47,763 nucleotides of DNA, taken from assembly GCF_002964845.1 (NCBI RefSeq), contig NZ_KZ672958.1, positions 1 to 47,763 of the forward strand, written 5' to 3'. Both the position numbers and the translations under genes were made by a program. Source of the stretch: Thermus tenuipuniceus (GTDB taxonomy: Bacteria > Deinococcota > Deinococci > Deinococcales > Thermaceae). The notes beneath the pieces were generated by a model. The model saw only the letters and a list, made by a program, of their open reading frames with translations. It did no database searches and was not told where the DNA came from. Position 1 is the stretch's first letter. Every line of letters starts with the position of its first letter. Below, piece after piece: positions 1 through 9,305 of this stretch.

Positions 1-29
1 CTGGGGTAAGATGTGCGTGTCCTCTGCAC
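1..29 (-). CDS. possible 5' end of a gene running off the left edge
   Basis: On the minus strand a TATCCT hexamer (36-41) sits 6 bases before a GTG codon at 29, the same geometry as many start sites in this window. The frame is open for the nine codons that remain before the edge. There is too little sequence to identify a product, and the call rests only on promoter geometry. Confidence 0.2.
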
Positions 30-41
30 CCTTCAAGGATA

Positions 42-246
42 CAAGACTTTTACGACAGCCTCTCACATGTGTTTGTCCGGGTTCAGCCAAGACCACGCTT
101 CCTAACCAAAGCCTTCGCCAGAGACCCCTTAGGCCCACAGGCTCTTACCTCCCAAGGGGAAGGATAGCCTCCCGGGTCTGAACGCGGGCCAAACGGAGGC
201 TTAACGGAGTGGGGCCCAGGCCCCCCTCCTCCGGGGCCGCCTCCCG
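42..246. other. gene-poor left flank
   Basis: About 200 bases between the possible minus-strand start and the ispG promoter. I see no convincing reading frame, RNA fold or repeat in it. Open frames that extend here from inside ispG on the minus strand look like shadows of that gene. Confidence 0.4.
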
Positions 247-252
247 TACCAT
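247..252 (+). promoter_or_regulatory. -10 element of ispG-tgt
   Basis: TACCAT ends 7 bases before the ATG at 260, implying a leaderless or nearly leaderless transcript. No good -35 is visible. Confidence 0.5.
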
Positions 253-259
253 AGGGAGG

Positions 260-2622
<2,363 letters not shown>

Positions 2623-2630
2623 TGCGACCC

Positions 2631-2655
2631 AAGGGGGGATAAGGAAACCCCCCTT
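2631..2655 (+). terminator. hairpin after tgt (weak terminator or first stem of a leader)
   Basis: AAGGGGGG pairs perfectly with CCCCCCTT across a 9-base loop, 8 base pairs, starting 9 bases after the tgt stop. There is no T run, so intrinsic termination is uncertain. It is followed 2 bases later by a second structured element at 2658-2705. Confidence 0.45.
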
Positions 2656-2657
2656 CC

Positions 2658-2705
2658 AAGGGTGAAAGGCCCTGGCTTGGGCAACAGGGCCCACTAAGCA
2701 CCCTT
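2658..2705 (+). promoter_or_regulatory. nested hairpin / possible pseudoknot upstream of the uracil permease
   Basis: An outer 7-bp stem (AAGGGTG 2658-2664 with CACCCTT 2699-2705) encloses an inner 7-bp stem (GGCCCTG 2668-2674 with CAGGGCC 2685-2691). The inner loop begins GCTTG, which can pair with TAAGC at 2695-2699, a potential pseudoknot. I do not recognise a known riboswitch. The connecting loops are short, so the pseudoknot is tentative. Confidence 0.4.
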
Positions 2706-2710
2706 AGAAT
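2705..2710 (+). promoter_or_regulatory. -10 element of the uracil permease gene
   Basis: TAGAAT lies 9 bases before the ATG at 2720 and overlaps the last base of the structured element. If this is the main promoter, the upstream fold would not be in the permease mRNA. Confidence 0.45.
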
Positions 2711-2719
2711 GGGCTCGGT

Positions 2720-3955
2720 ATGAAACCACGGCACCTTATCCTGGGCCTCCAGCACGCGGTGGCCATGTTCGGGGCCACGGTGCTGGTGCCCCTCCTCACC
2801 GGGCTCAACCCAGCGGTGGCCCTCTTCACCGCCGGCCTTGGCACCCTGGTCTTCCACCTGGTTACGGGGCGGATGGTTCCGGTCTTCCTGGGTTCCAGCT
2901 TCGCCTTCATCGCCCCCATCCTGGCCGCCAAGGAGGCGGGCTTCTCTATGGCGGCGGTGGGTGGGGGGATTGTGGCGGCAGGACTGGTGTACGCCCTCTT
3001 TGCCCTACTGGTCCTCCTCATCGGCTCGGAAAGGGTGCGCCAGGTCTTCCCCCCGGTGGTCACGGGGCCGGTCATCGTGGTCATCGGCCTCACCCTGGCC
3101 CCGGTGGCGGTGCAGATGGCCAGCAAGGATTGGCTTCTTGCGGCCTTCACCTTCCTGAGCGCCGTGGGGAGCGCGGTGTTTCTCCGAGGCCTCTACCGGA
3201 TGATCCCCGTGCTCCTGGGGGTAGGAGCAGGCTACCTGCTAGCCCTCCTCCTGGGGCGAGTGGACCTAGCGCCCTTGAAGGAGGCGGCCTGGCTCGGCCT
3301 TCCCTCCTTCACCCTGGCCACCTGGGAGTGGGGCGCCGTGCTCCTCATCGCCCCTGTGGCCTTCGTCACGGTGATGGAGCACATTGGGGACATCCTGACC
3401 AACGGGCGGGTGGTGGGCAAGGACTTCTTCGCCAAGCCTGGCCTGCACCGCACCCTCCTGGGGGACGGCCTGGCCACGAGCCTGGCCGGGGTTTTGGGAG
3501 GGCCGGCCAACACCACCTACTCGGAGAACACCGGAGTGTTGGCGGTGACCAAGGTCTACGACCCTCTGGTGCTCCGCATCGCCGCTCTTTTTGCCATCCT
3601 CCTCTCCTTTTCCCCCAAGCTCGCCGCCCTCCTCCAGACCCTGCCCCAGGGGGTCCTGGGAGGTATTGCCATGCTCCTTTTTGGCATGATCGCCTCCATC
3701 GGTATCCGCACCCTGGCTGAGGCGGAGATCGACTTCACCCACAGCCGCAACCTCATCGTGGTATCGGCCATCCTGGTTCTAGGCCTGGGAGGCGTGGTGG
3801 CCGAGCTGGGCAAGGTACAGGTAGCGGGAGCCGCCGTGCCCCTTAAGGTGAGCGGGATGGCCCTGGCGGCATTGGTGGGGGTGGTGCTGAACCTGTTTTT
3901 GCCCAAGCGGCTAGAGCCCGAGGGGCTGGCCACCGAGGAGGAGCGCCTGCCCTAG
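2720..3955 (+). CDS. uraA: uracil/xanthine permease (NCS2 family)
   Basis: Inner-membrane nucleobase symporter of the nucleobase-cation-symporter-2 family, most likely for uracil. The 411-residue protein is almost entirely hydrophobic segments, compatible with the 14-helix fold. Family features are [19 protein letters not shown] at the N terminus, the [12 protein letters not shown] segment, the helix-8 region [13 protein letters not shown] with the substrate-binding Glu, and the [13 protein letters not shown] motif. I choose uracil over xanthine from its likeness to UraA; this does not exclude broader purine transport. It follows tgt after 97 bases holding a hairpin and a structured element. 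The symbol is given by family. Confidence 0.88.
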   Translation: MKPRHLILGLQHAVAMFGATVLVPLLTGLNPAVALFTAGLGTLVFHLVTGRMVPVFLGSSFAFIAPILAAKEAGFSMAAVGGGIVAAGLVYALFALLVLLIGSERVRQVFPPVVTGPVIVVIGLTLAPVAVQMASKDWLLAAFTFLSAVGSAVFLRGLYRMIPVLLGVGAGYLLALLLGRVDLAPLKEAAWLGLPSFTLATWEWGAVLLIAPVAFVTVMEHIGDILTNGRVVGKDFFAKPGLHRTLLGDGLATSLAGVLGGPANTTYSENTGVLAVTKVYDPLVLRIAALFAILLSFSPKLAALLQTLPQGVLGGIAMLLFGMIASIGIRTLAEAEIDFTHSRNLIVVSAILVLGLGGVVAELGKVQVAGAAVPLKVSGMALAALVGVVLNLFLPKRLEPEGLATEEERLP

Positions 3956-3973
3956 CAGGCCCAGAAAATGCGC

Positions 3974-5071
3974 CTACCCCTCCCGGTAGAAGCGGCTTTT
4001 CCGGTAGTAGTCCTCTAGGAGCACCTTCAGGAAAGCGGCGGCGGGCACCCCCAAAAGGGCTCCCCAGAGGCCGAAGAGGGTGGCCCCCAGGAGGATGGCG
4101 GCGATGGCCGTGACCGGGTGGAGGCGCGTGGCCCGGCCCACGATGAGGGGGCCCAGGAGGTTGCCCTCCACCTGGTTGGCCAGCCAGAGGACCAAGAGGG
4201 CCAGGAGCGCCTTGACCCACCCGCCGGTGGCCGCCAAAAGAAGGGCCGGAACTCCGGAGACGATGACCCCCACGAAAGGGATTAGGTTGAAGACCCCAGC
4301 CAGGAAGCCCAGGCTGGCGGCCAAGGGCACCCCCACGAGCCAGAGCCCCACCCCCACCATGAGGCCCACCAGGAAGGCCACCAGGAGCTGGCCCCGCACG
4401 AAGCCGCCCACGCTTCGGTCCAGTTTGTGGGCCAGCTCAGCCACCAGGGGCTGGTAGGGTTCGGGAAAAGCCAGGAGGGCCGCCCGGCCCAGGCGGGGCA
4501 GGTCATAAAGGAAGTAGACGGAAAGGGTGAGGGCGGTGAGAAGCTGGAGAACCCCGCCCAGGAGGGAGGTGAAGAAGCCCAAAAGGTTGCCCCCTTGGGC
4601 CAGGAGGCCCTGGAGCCAGCGGGCCAAGGTTTCCAAGAAGCCCTGGAGGAGGCCTTGTAGGTTGCGGCTAGCCTCGGCCAAAACGGGCTTCAGGACCTCG
4701 GGGACGGGCACCGCCCGCACCCGGTCGGGCAGGGCGAGGAGCCAGGAGAAGAGGGGGTCCAGAAGGCGGGGCAACTCCTGGGCCAGCCGGGTGAGCTCCA
4801 GGACCGTCTGGGCGGTGAGGAAGGAGGCGAAGCCCAGGAAAAGGCCCAGTCCCAGGTAGACCAGGACCACCCCCAGGAGCCGGGGAAGCCTTTTGCCTTC
4901 AAAGAAGCGCACCACGGGATGGGTGAGGTAAGCGATGGCAAAAGCGGTGAGGAGGATGGAAAGGGCGGGCCAGGCCCGGAGGAGAAAGCGGTAGAGGAGA
5001 AAGAAAAGAAGGAGGTAAACGAGAACCCGCACATACGGGTTCTCCCAGACCCGGGCGAAAGCCTCGCGCAT
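3974..5071 (-). CDS. AI-2E family transporter (PerM/YdiK-like membrane protein)
   Basis: A 365-residue polytopic protein of the AI-2E exporter family. Members have been linked to autoinducer export or Na+/H+ antiport, so the substrate cannot be told from sequence. There are two hydrophobic segments near the N terminus (about residues 13-45 and 60-85). A long amphipathic middle follows (about 90-175), then a C-terminal block of helices carrying the conserved stretch FNLIPFVGVIVSGVPALLLA. The C terminus EDYYRKSRFYREG is typical. It begins 4 bases after the stop of the M23-like gene and probably shares its transcript. Confidence 0.88.
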   Translation of the reverse strand: MREAFARVWENPYVRVLVYLLLFFLLYRFLLRAWPALSILLTAFAIAYLTHPVVRFFEGKRLPRLLGVVLVYLGLGLFLGFASFLTAQTVLELTRLAQELPRLLDPLFSWLLALPDRVRAVPVPEVLKPVLAEASRNLQGLLQGFLETLARWLQGLLAQGGNLLGFFTSLLGGVLQLLTALTLSVYFLYDLPRLGRAALLAFPEPYQPLVAELAHKLDRSVGGFVRGQLLVAFLVGLMVGVGLWLVGVPLAASLGFLAGVFNLIPFVGVIVSGVPALLLAATGGWVKALLALLVLWLANQVEGNLLGPLIVGRATRLHPVTAIAAILLGATLFGLWGALLGVPAAAFLKVLLEDYYRKSRFYREG

Positions 5072-5075
5072 GGGG

Positions 5076-5771
5076 CTATTCTAAGCGGAAGAAGGCCTTG
5101 GCCTCCTTAAAGAGCTCCTCCCGGGACAGGCTCTGAAAGAGGAACCTCCCCCGGTCGGGCTCCCCTTCCCAGATCTCAAAAAGAAGCCTGGGAGCCCCTC
5201 CCATGAGCCCGGTGTTGCCCACATAGCCGATGGGATCCCCCCGGTACACCCTCTGCCCCACCTTAAGGCCAGGGTAGGGCCCCTCGAGGTGGGCATAGAC
5301 GCTGGTGCGGCCATCCGGGTGGCGGATCCAGACCTCGAGGCCCCGCAAGAAGTCCATCTGCTCGGGGGAAGCTCCGTTTCGCACCGCCTCCAGAAGCCTC
5401 TGGTACTCCTCCGGGGAGGGCTCCTTGTAATCCCCCTCCACCTTCACCACCTCTCCCCCAAAAGCGGCCACCACCCCCATCCCCCGCACCACGGGCACAC
5501 AGGCATCCCCTTGGATGAACACGAAGCCCGCGCTCACCCCCTTGCGGTAGGGGCGGGGCGCACCCGGGAGGTTTTCGGGCCTAGTGGGCAGGCAGGCCCC
5601 AGGTAGGGGAAGAAGATAACCCTGGGGAGCCAGGGCTGCCTTCTGGCTGAGGATCCCCACCTCCTGGCGCAGGCTGGCAAGCTGCCTTCCCCTTAGGGAA
5701 AACCCCAGGGTAACCACCAGGCTGTAGAGGGCCAGGGCTAGAAGGAGATAATGCCCCGGCTTCCAGACCAT
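5076..5771 (-). CDS. M23/LytM-fold protein with degenerate metal site
   Basis: 231 residues with an N-terminal membrane anchor (about 8-25), a short charged helix (28-45) and a C-terminal LytM-type beta fold. The core VYAHLEG (158-164), the GQ.V..GD.IG.VGNTG segment and LLFEIWEG follow M23 peptidases such as EnvC or NlpD. The zinc ligands are mostly gone. The HxxxD motif is replaced by RKGVSAG (76-82), and the final HLHFE reads RLLFE (195-199). Only His161 of the VYAHL motif remains. It is therefore more likely a non-catalytic activator or scaffold at the cell wall than a hydrolase. A TAGCAT box lies 6 bases before the ATG and abuts the rpmB terminator. The AI-2E transporter gene follows directly. 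Confidence 0.75.
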   Translation of the reverse strand: MVWKPGHYLLLALALYSLVVTLGFSLRGRQLASLRQEVGILSQKAALAPQGYLLPLPGACLPTRPENLPGAPRPYRKGVSAGFVFIQGDACVPVVRGMGVVAAFGGEVVKVEGDYKEPSPEEYQRLLEAVRNGASPEQMDFLRGLEVWIRHPDGRTSVYAHLEGPYPGLKVGQRVYRGDPIGYVGNTGLMGGAPRLLFEIWEGEPDRGRFLFQSLSREELFKEAKAFFRLE

Positions 5772-5777
5772 GAGCCC

Positions 5778-5783
5778 ATGCTA
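5778..5783 (-). promoter_or_regulatory. -10 element of the M23-like gene
   Basis: TAGCAT on the minus strand, 6 bases before the start at 5771 and immediately downstream of the rpmB terminator. Confidence 0.45.
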
Positions 5784-5810
5784 CAAAAAAAGCCCCCTTT
5801 GGGGGGCTTT
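5784..5810 (-). terminator. rho-independent terminator of rpmB
   Basis: Read on the minus strand, AAAGCCCCC pairs with GGGGGCTTT across a 4-base loop and is followed by a run of T (seven in all, counting the end of the stem). It sits 18 bases after the rpmB stop and separates rpmB from the M23-like gene. Confidence 0.9.
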
Positions 5811-5827
5811 CCCAAGGGAGGAAGGCC

Positions 5828-6124
5828 TTAGAGTAGCTTCAAGAGCCTTTCCTTGATCTCCTTGGCGGAAAGGCCCTCCAGTTTAAGCCCTTTGGCCCGG
5901 TCCAGAAGCTCGTAAACCTTGGGAATATGGCTCGCCGCCACCCGGAAGGTGATCTCCTGGCCCGCCACCTGGACGCGGATCTTCTGCAGGTTGGGGTACT
6001 GCCGACGCTTGGAAATGCCGGTGGTCTTCTTACCCACGCCCCCTTCCCGCTTGGCCTTACCCCGCCTTTGGATGCTATTGGCCACGATGGGCCTCTTTCC
6101 GCTGATCTCGCACACCTTGGACAT
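5828..6124 (-). CDS. rpmB: 50S ribosomal protein L28
   Basis: Large-subunit ribosomal protein of 98 residues. It begins [12 protein letters not shown] and continues [14 protein letters not shown], nearly identical to T. thermophilus L28 as I recall it. The CEISGKRP start is the family signature. I place the start at 6124, where GGGAGGG precedes the ATG by 5 bases. A longer frame reaching 6214 adds residues no L28 has. A TATACT box at 6159-6164 is the likely promoter. The gene is monocistronic and ends in a strong terminator. It is divergent from lspA. Confidence 0.97.
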   Translation of the reverse strand: MSKVCEISGKRPIVANSIQRRGKAKREGGVGKKTTGISKRRQYPNLQKIRVQVAGQEITFRVAASHIPKVYELLDRAKGLKLEGLSAKEIKERLLKLL

Positions 6125-6158
6125 AAGACCCTCCCGTGCCCGAAGGCAAACCCTTTGG

Positions 6159-6164
6159 AGTATA
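6159..6164 (-). promoter_or_regulatory. -10 element of rpmB
   Basis: TATACT on the minus strand, about 35 bases before the rpmB start, leaving a short leader that carries the Shine-Dalgarno sequence. Confidence 0.55.
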
Positions 6165-6184
6165 GCACAAAGGGGGGGATCCGG

Positions 6185-6190
6185 TAGACT
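6185..6190 (+). promoter_or_regulatory. -10 element of lspA
   Basis: TAGACT ends 7 bases before the lspA ATG at 6198, the leaderless spacing seen throughout the window. Confidence 0.55.
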
Positions 6191-6197
6191 CTCCCCT

Positions 6198-6647
6198 ATG
6201 CCCACGGTGCTCATCCCCCTTCTCTTGGCCCTGGACCAGATCCTGAAGCTCTGGGCCCTGGAAAACCTCTCCCCGGTGCCGAGGCCCTTCCTAGGAGACC
6301 TCCTCTACCTCACCCTGGTCAAGAACACGGGGGCAGGCTTTGGCCTTTTGGAGGGAAGGGCCTTCCTCCTGGGGTGGCTCAGCCTGGGGGTGGGGACCCT
6401 CCTCCTTTACCTTCTGGCCCAAAGGCGCTATGCCTTCTGGCAAACCCTGGCCCTTTCCCTCATCACCGTGGGGGCTTTGGGTAACGGGATAGACCGCCTG
6501 GGCCGGGGCTTTGTGGTGGACTACCTGGACCTGGGAACCTCCATCCCCCTTATCGCCACCTTCCCCGTCTTCAACCTGGCGGATGTATGCGTGACGGTGG
6601 GGGCGGCCCTGCTCCTCCTGGCTCCCAGACGGAAGCACCGCTTTTAG
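6198..6647 (+). CDS. lspA: lipoprotein signal peptidase (signal peptidase II)
   Basis: Aspartyl membrane protease that cleaves prolipoproteins before the lipidated cysteine. 149 residues with four hydrophobic segments. Family blocks are visible in order: ALDQILKLW (the DQxxK region), [32 protein letters not shown] and [14 protein letters not shown]. The catalytic pair are the Asp residues in NGIDRL and FNLADV. The start at 6198 is set by the -10 box 7 bases upstream and by family length; the frame stays open upstream only across rpmB. One likely substrate is the lipoprotein encoded at 26995. Confidence 0.96.
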   Translation: MPTVLIPLLLALDQILKLWALENLSPVPRPFLGDLLYLTLVKNTGAGFGLLEGRAFLLGWLSLGVGTLLLYLLAQRRYAFWQTLALSLITVGALGNGIDRLGRGFVVDYLDLGTSIPLIATFPVFNLADVCVTVGAALLLLAPRRKHRF

Positions 6648-6719
6648 AGTCCAGGGGCATGCCCAAGAGACTTATCCGGCTTACCCAGCGTACTCCCAGG
6701 GCCACAGCGGAGGAAAGCC

Positions 6720-6938
6720 ATGCCAATTACCTATGACCCCGAGGCCGATGCCCTGTACATCGCCTTAGGAGAGGGGCCGGCCACCCCGGAAGAGGTGGGA
6801 GAAGGCATTGCCCTGGACTGGGATGCCGAGGGAAAACTCTTGGGCATCGAAATCCTGGATGCCAGCAAGCGGCTTTCCGACCCCAAGGCCCTAAGGCACT
6901 TCTCCCTGGAGGCCCTTCCAGTCTGGGATGGAACCTGA
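6720..6938 (+). CDS. DUF2283 family protein
   Basis: A 72-residue acidic protein that opens with the DUF2283 signature ITYDPEADALYIAL and continues with DWDAEGKLLGIEILDAS. The family has no known biochemical role. It is often encoded next to DUF4258 proteins in toxin-antitoxin-like pairs, but no such partner is here. GGAGG lies 6 bases before the ATG. A 25-codon frame (6659-6736) starts after lspA and overlaps this gene's start. It could be a coupling ORF or a remnant, and I do not call it a gene. The gene is convergent with aspC, with 4 bases between stops. Confidence 0.85.
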   Translation: MPITYDPEADALYIALGEGPATPEEVGEGIALDWDAEGKLLGIEILDASKRLSDPKALRHFSLEALPVWDGT

Positions 6939-6942
6939 GGGC

Positions 6943-8100
6943 CTAGACCCTTTGCAAAACCTGCGCAAAGCGCTCCAGGGCTTTCCTCAGATTTTCCTCG
7001 CTGGTGGCGTAGGAGAGGCGCACGTGCCCGAAGGCGGCGAAGTCGGTGCCCGGCACCACCGCCACCCCCCCTTCGAGGAGCCTCTCCGCCGCCTTCACCT
7101 CGTCCTCGGCGAAGGGGGAGGTGTCCAGGAGGACGTAGAAGGCCCCGCTGGGGCGCACCGCCTTCAGGCCAAGCTGGGCTAAGCCCTCAAGGAGCAGGTC
7201 CCGACGCCGCCTGTAGGCCTCCCGGGCCATTTGGATGAAGGCCCTCGAGGCCTCCTGGTTGGTGAGGGCCTCGAGGGTGGCCCACTGGGCAATGGTGTCG
7301 GGGCTGGTGGTGGACTGGCTGGAAACGTCCGTCATGGCCTTGATGACCGCCTTGGGGCCACAGGCGTAGCCGATGCGCCAGCCGGTCATGGCGAAGGCCT
7401 TGGCCGCCCCGTTCACGGTGAGGGTGTGCTCGGGAGCCAGCCGCCCCGGGGAGAAGTGCTCCCCCTCGTAGATGAGGTGCTCGTAGATCTCGTCGGAAAC
7501 CAGATAGAAGTCGTGCTCCAGGGCAAGCCGGGCCAGGGCCTCGAGGACCTCCTTGGGGTAGACCGCCCCCGTGGGGTTGTTGGGGGAGTTCACCACCAAG
7601 GCCTTGGTGCGGGCCGTGATGGCCCTTTTCACCCGCTCGGGGTCGGGCACGAAGCCCTCCTGGGGCAGGGTTTCCACCTCCACCGGAACCCCGCCAGCAA
7701 AGCGCACCATCTCCGGGTAGCTCACCCAATAGGGGGCAAGCACGATGACCTCGTCGCCCGGGTCCAAAATGGCCTGGAAGAGGTTAAACAGGGCCTGCTT
7801 TCCCCCCACGGTGACGAGGGTCTGGTCGGGGGAGACCTCGAGGCCATTTTCCCGGCGGAACTTTTCCGCCAGGGCCTCGCGAAGCTCGGGGATCCCTGCC
7901 GGAGGGGCGTACTTGGTCTTGCCCTGGGCCAGGGCCCGCCGGGCTGCCTCCTTCACGTGCTCGGGAGTGTCAAAGTCGGGTTCCCCAGCGGTGAGGGCCA
8001 CCAGGTCCACGCCCTGGCGCCTCAGCTCCAGGGCCCTGGCGTTCACCGCCACCGTGGCCGAGGGTTTCATGGCCCTAACCCTTTGCGAAAGGCCGCGCAT
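6943..8100 (-). CDS. aspC: aspartate aminotransferase (class I, PLP-dependent)
   Basis: Transfers the amino group between aspartate and 2-oxoglutarate. 385 residues, co-linear with the well-known T. thermophilus enzyme from MRGLSQRVRAMKPS to the C terminus. Motifs: LTAGEPDFDTPEHV, YAPPAGIPELREA, VNSPNNPTGAVY, the Schiff-base lysine in NGAAKAFAMTGWRIGYACGP, and VRLSYATS near the end with the substrate-carboxylate Arg. TATACT lies 6 bases before the ATG, so the mRNA is probably leaderless. Relatives of this subgroup can also act as prephenate or glutamate aminotransferases, so specificity is inferred. Confidence 0.95.
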   Translation of the reverse strand: MRGLSQRVRAMKPSATVAVNARALELRRQGVDLVALTAGEPDFDTPEHVKEAARRALAQGKTKYAPPAGIPELREALAEKFRRENGLEVSPDQTLVTVGGKQALFNLFQAILDPGDEVIVLAPYWVSYPEMVRFAGGVPVEVETLPQEGFVPDPERVKRAITARTKALVVNSPNNPTGAVYPKEVLEALARLALEHDFYLVSDEIYEHLIYEGEHFSPGRLAPEHTLTVNGAAKAFAMTGWRIGYACGPKAVIKAMTDVSSQSTTSPDTIAQWATLEALTNQEASRAFIQMAREAYRRRRDLLLEGLAQLGLKAVRPSGAFYVLLDTSPFAEDEVKAAERLLEGGVAVVPGTDFAAFGHVRLSYATSEENLRKALERFAQVLQRV

Positions 8101-8106
8101 GGCCTA

Positions 8107-8112
8107 AGTATA
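8107..8112 (-). promoter_or_regulatory. -10 element of aspC
   Basis: TATACT on the minus strand, 6 bases before the aspC start at 8100. A weaker plus-strand TATACG overlaps it at 8109-8114. Confidence 0.55.
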
Positions 8113-8129
8113 CGGGCTACGATGCGTGG

Positions 8130-8390
8130 GTGGGGGAAGGAACTCGGGAAGAGATAAAAGAGGCCTCGAGGCGGGTGGCAGAGCCCCTCATCGGAAAGGC
8201 TTCGCCAGCTTTTGCAAGGGCTGGAGGAGGCGGAAGGGGAAGACACCTAGGCCCACAAGGTTTTCCGAAGCCTCCCCAAGCCCCCTTCCCGGTACGTTGG
8301 ACACCTCCACGCCCAAGCCTTGAGGACCGGGCATTTTTCCAGGTTCAAGAACCGGCACCTCCGGGCCTCAACCCGCTCCCACCGGGCTTA
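8130..8390 (+). pseudogene. possible decayed small gene between aspC and the lipid kinase
   Basis: About 267 bases with no intact gene. One frame starts at GTG 8130 with a protein-like stretch (GEGTREEIKEASRRVAEPL). About 20 codons on, the adjacent frame becomes protein-like (SSERLRQLLQGLEEAEGEDT), meets a TAG at 8248 and continues AHKVFRSLPKPPSRYVGHLH to a stop near 8390. This pattern suggests one frameshift and one nonsense mutation in a former reading frame of about 80 codons. I do not recognise the family, and the resemblance to protein is by eye only. Confidence 0.3.
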
Positions 8391-9288
8391 AAAGGGGCCT
8401 TTCCCCCTTCTGCCCCGCCCTGCCTCCCACCACCCTAAGGCCCAAAGGCTCCACCCGGGCCCGGTAAAGGCTGGCCTCGGGAAGAAGCTCCCCATCGGCA
8501 TGGCCAGGGACAGGATGGGCGAACTCCACCACCACCTCCCGGCCCGCAAAGGCCACCACCTGGGGGTGGGAAAGGTGCTTACCCAGAAGGAGCCGGGGCA
8601 GGATGAAGACCACCCCGGGCCGGGTGAAGGAACGGGCCAGGATCATGGAGAGGAGGCCATCCCGGGGGTCGGCCATGGGGGCGATGGGGATGCCACCCCC
8701 GTAGGCGGGTCCGTTCATCACCGCCACCAGGAGAAGGGGCCCCCGATGCACCTCCTCCCCCTCCACCACCACCCGCCCCTCGGGCAGGCGAAGCGCCTTA
8801 AGCACCCCGAAGAGGGCGTAAAGGTAGCGGGGCATGCCCCGGAGGAAGGAGGGGGCGGTGAGGGCCTTCTTGGCCACCAGGGCATCGAAGCCAATGCCCA
8901 GGGAGGCCCCGAAGGGCTCGCCGTTCACCCAGCAGAGGTCTATGGCCTCCTCCTGGGCAAAGAGGGCTAAATCCAGGGCCTCGTTCCAAGGAAGCCTCCT
9001 CAGGCCCAGCATGCGGGCGAAGTCGTTGCCGCTGCCGATGGGCACCACCCCCAGGACCTTTTCCGTGCCCGCCAGGCCCCTTAGCACCTCGTGCACCGTG
9101 CCATCCCCCCCCACGGCCACCACCCGGGCCCCTTCCGGGGCTCCCCGGGCGATCTCCGTGGCGTGGCCCGGGCCCTCGGTGAGGAAGGCCTTAGCCCCCT
9201 TTTCCCGCGCAGCCTTGAGGATGGACCCGGAAAGCCTCCCCACCTTTCCCCGTCCCGCCGCCGGGTTAACGATGACCCACCTTTCCAC
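8368..9288 (-). CDS. diacylglycerol kinase family lipid kinase
   Basis: 306 residues of the DagK/YegS/sphingosine-kinase-like fold, which phosphorylates a lipid hydroxyl with ATP. The N terminus WVIVNPAAGRGKVGRL is the first conserved block. VVAVGGDGTVHEVLRGL is the nucleotide-binding GGDGT motif, followed by LGVVPIGSGNDFARMLG. NGPAYGGGIPIAPMADPRDG and HADGEL mark the C-terminal beta domain. The start is GTG 9288, 6 bases after TAGAAT. That promoter overlaps, on the opposite strand, the promoter of the phosphatase-like gene at 9306. The lipid substrate cannot be inferred. Confidence 0.9.
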   Translation of the reverse strand: MERWVIVNPAAGRGKVGRLSGSILKAAREKGAKAFLTEGPGHATEIARGAPEGARVVAVGGDGTVHEVLRGLAGTEKVLGVVPIGSGNDFARMLGLRRLPWNEALDLALFAQEEAIDLCWVNGEPFGASLGIGFDALVAKKALTAPSFLRGMPRYLYALFGVLKALRLPEGRVVVEGEEVHRGPLLLVAVMNGPAYGGGIPIAPMADPRDGLLSMILARSFTRPGVVFILPRLLLGKHLSHPQVVAFAGREVVVEFAHPVPGHADGELLPEASLYRARVEPLGLRVVGGRAGQKGERPLLSPVGAG

Positions 9289-9293
9289 CCCCG

Positions 9294-9300
9294 TATTCTA
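9294..9300. promoter_or_regulatory. overlapping divergent -10 elements
   Basis: Seven bases, TATTCTA, read as TATTCT on the plus strand (9294-9299) and TAGAAT on the minus strand (9295-9300). Each lies exactly 6 bases from the start codon on its side (ATG 9306 and GTG 9288). Only 17 bases separate the two genes. Confidence 0.6.
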
Positions 9301-9305
9301 GGGCC

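Noticed and set aside
6659..6736. 25-codon frame between lspA and the DUF2283 gene
   Set aside because: Too short and featureless to call. It could aid translational coupling or be a DUF4258 remnant, but nothing supports a protein.
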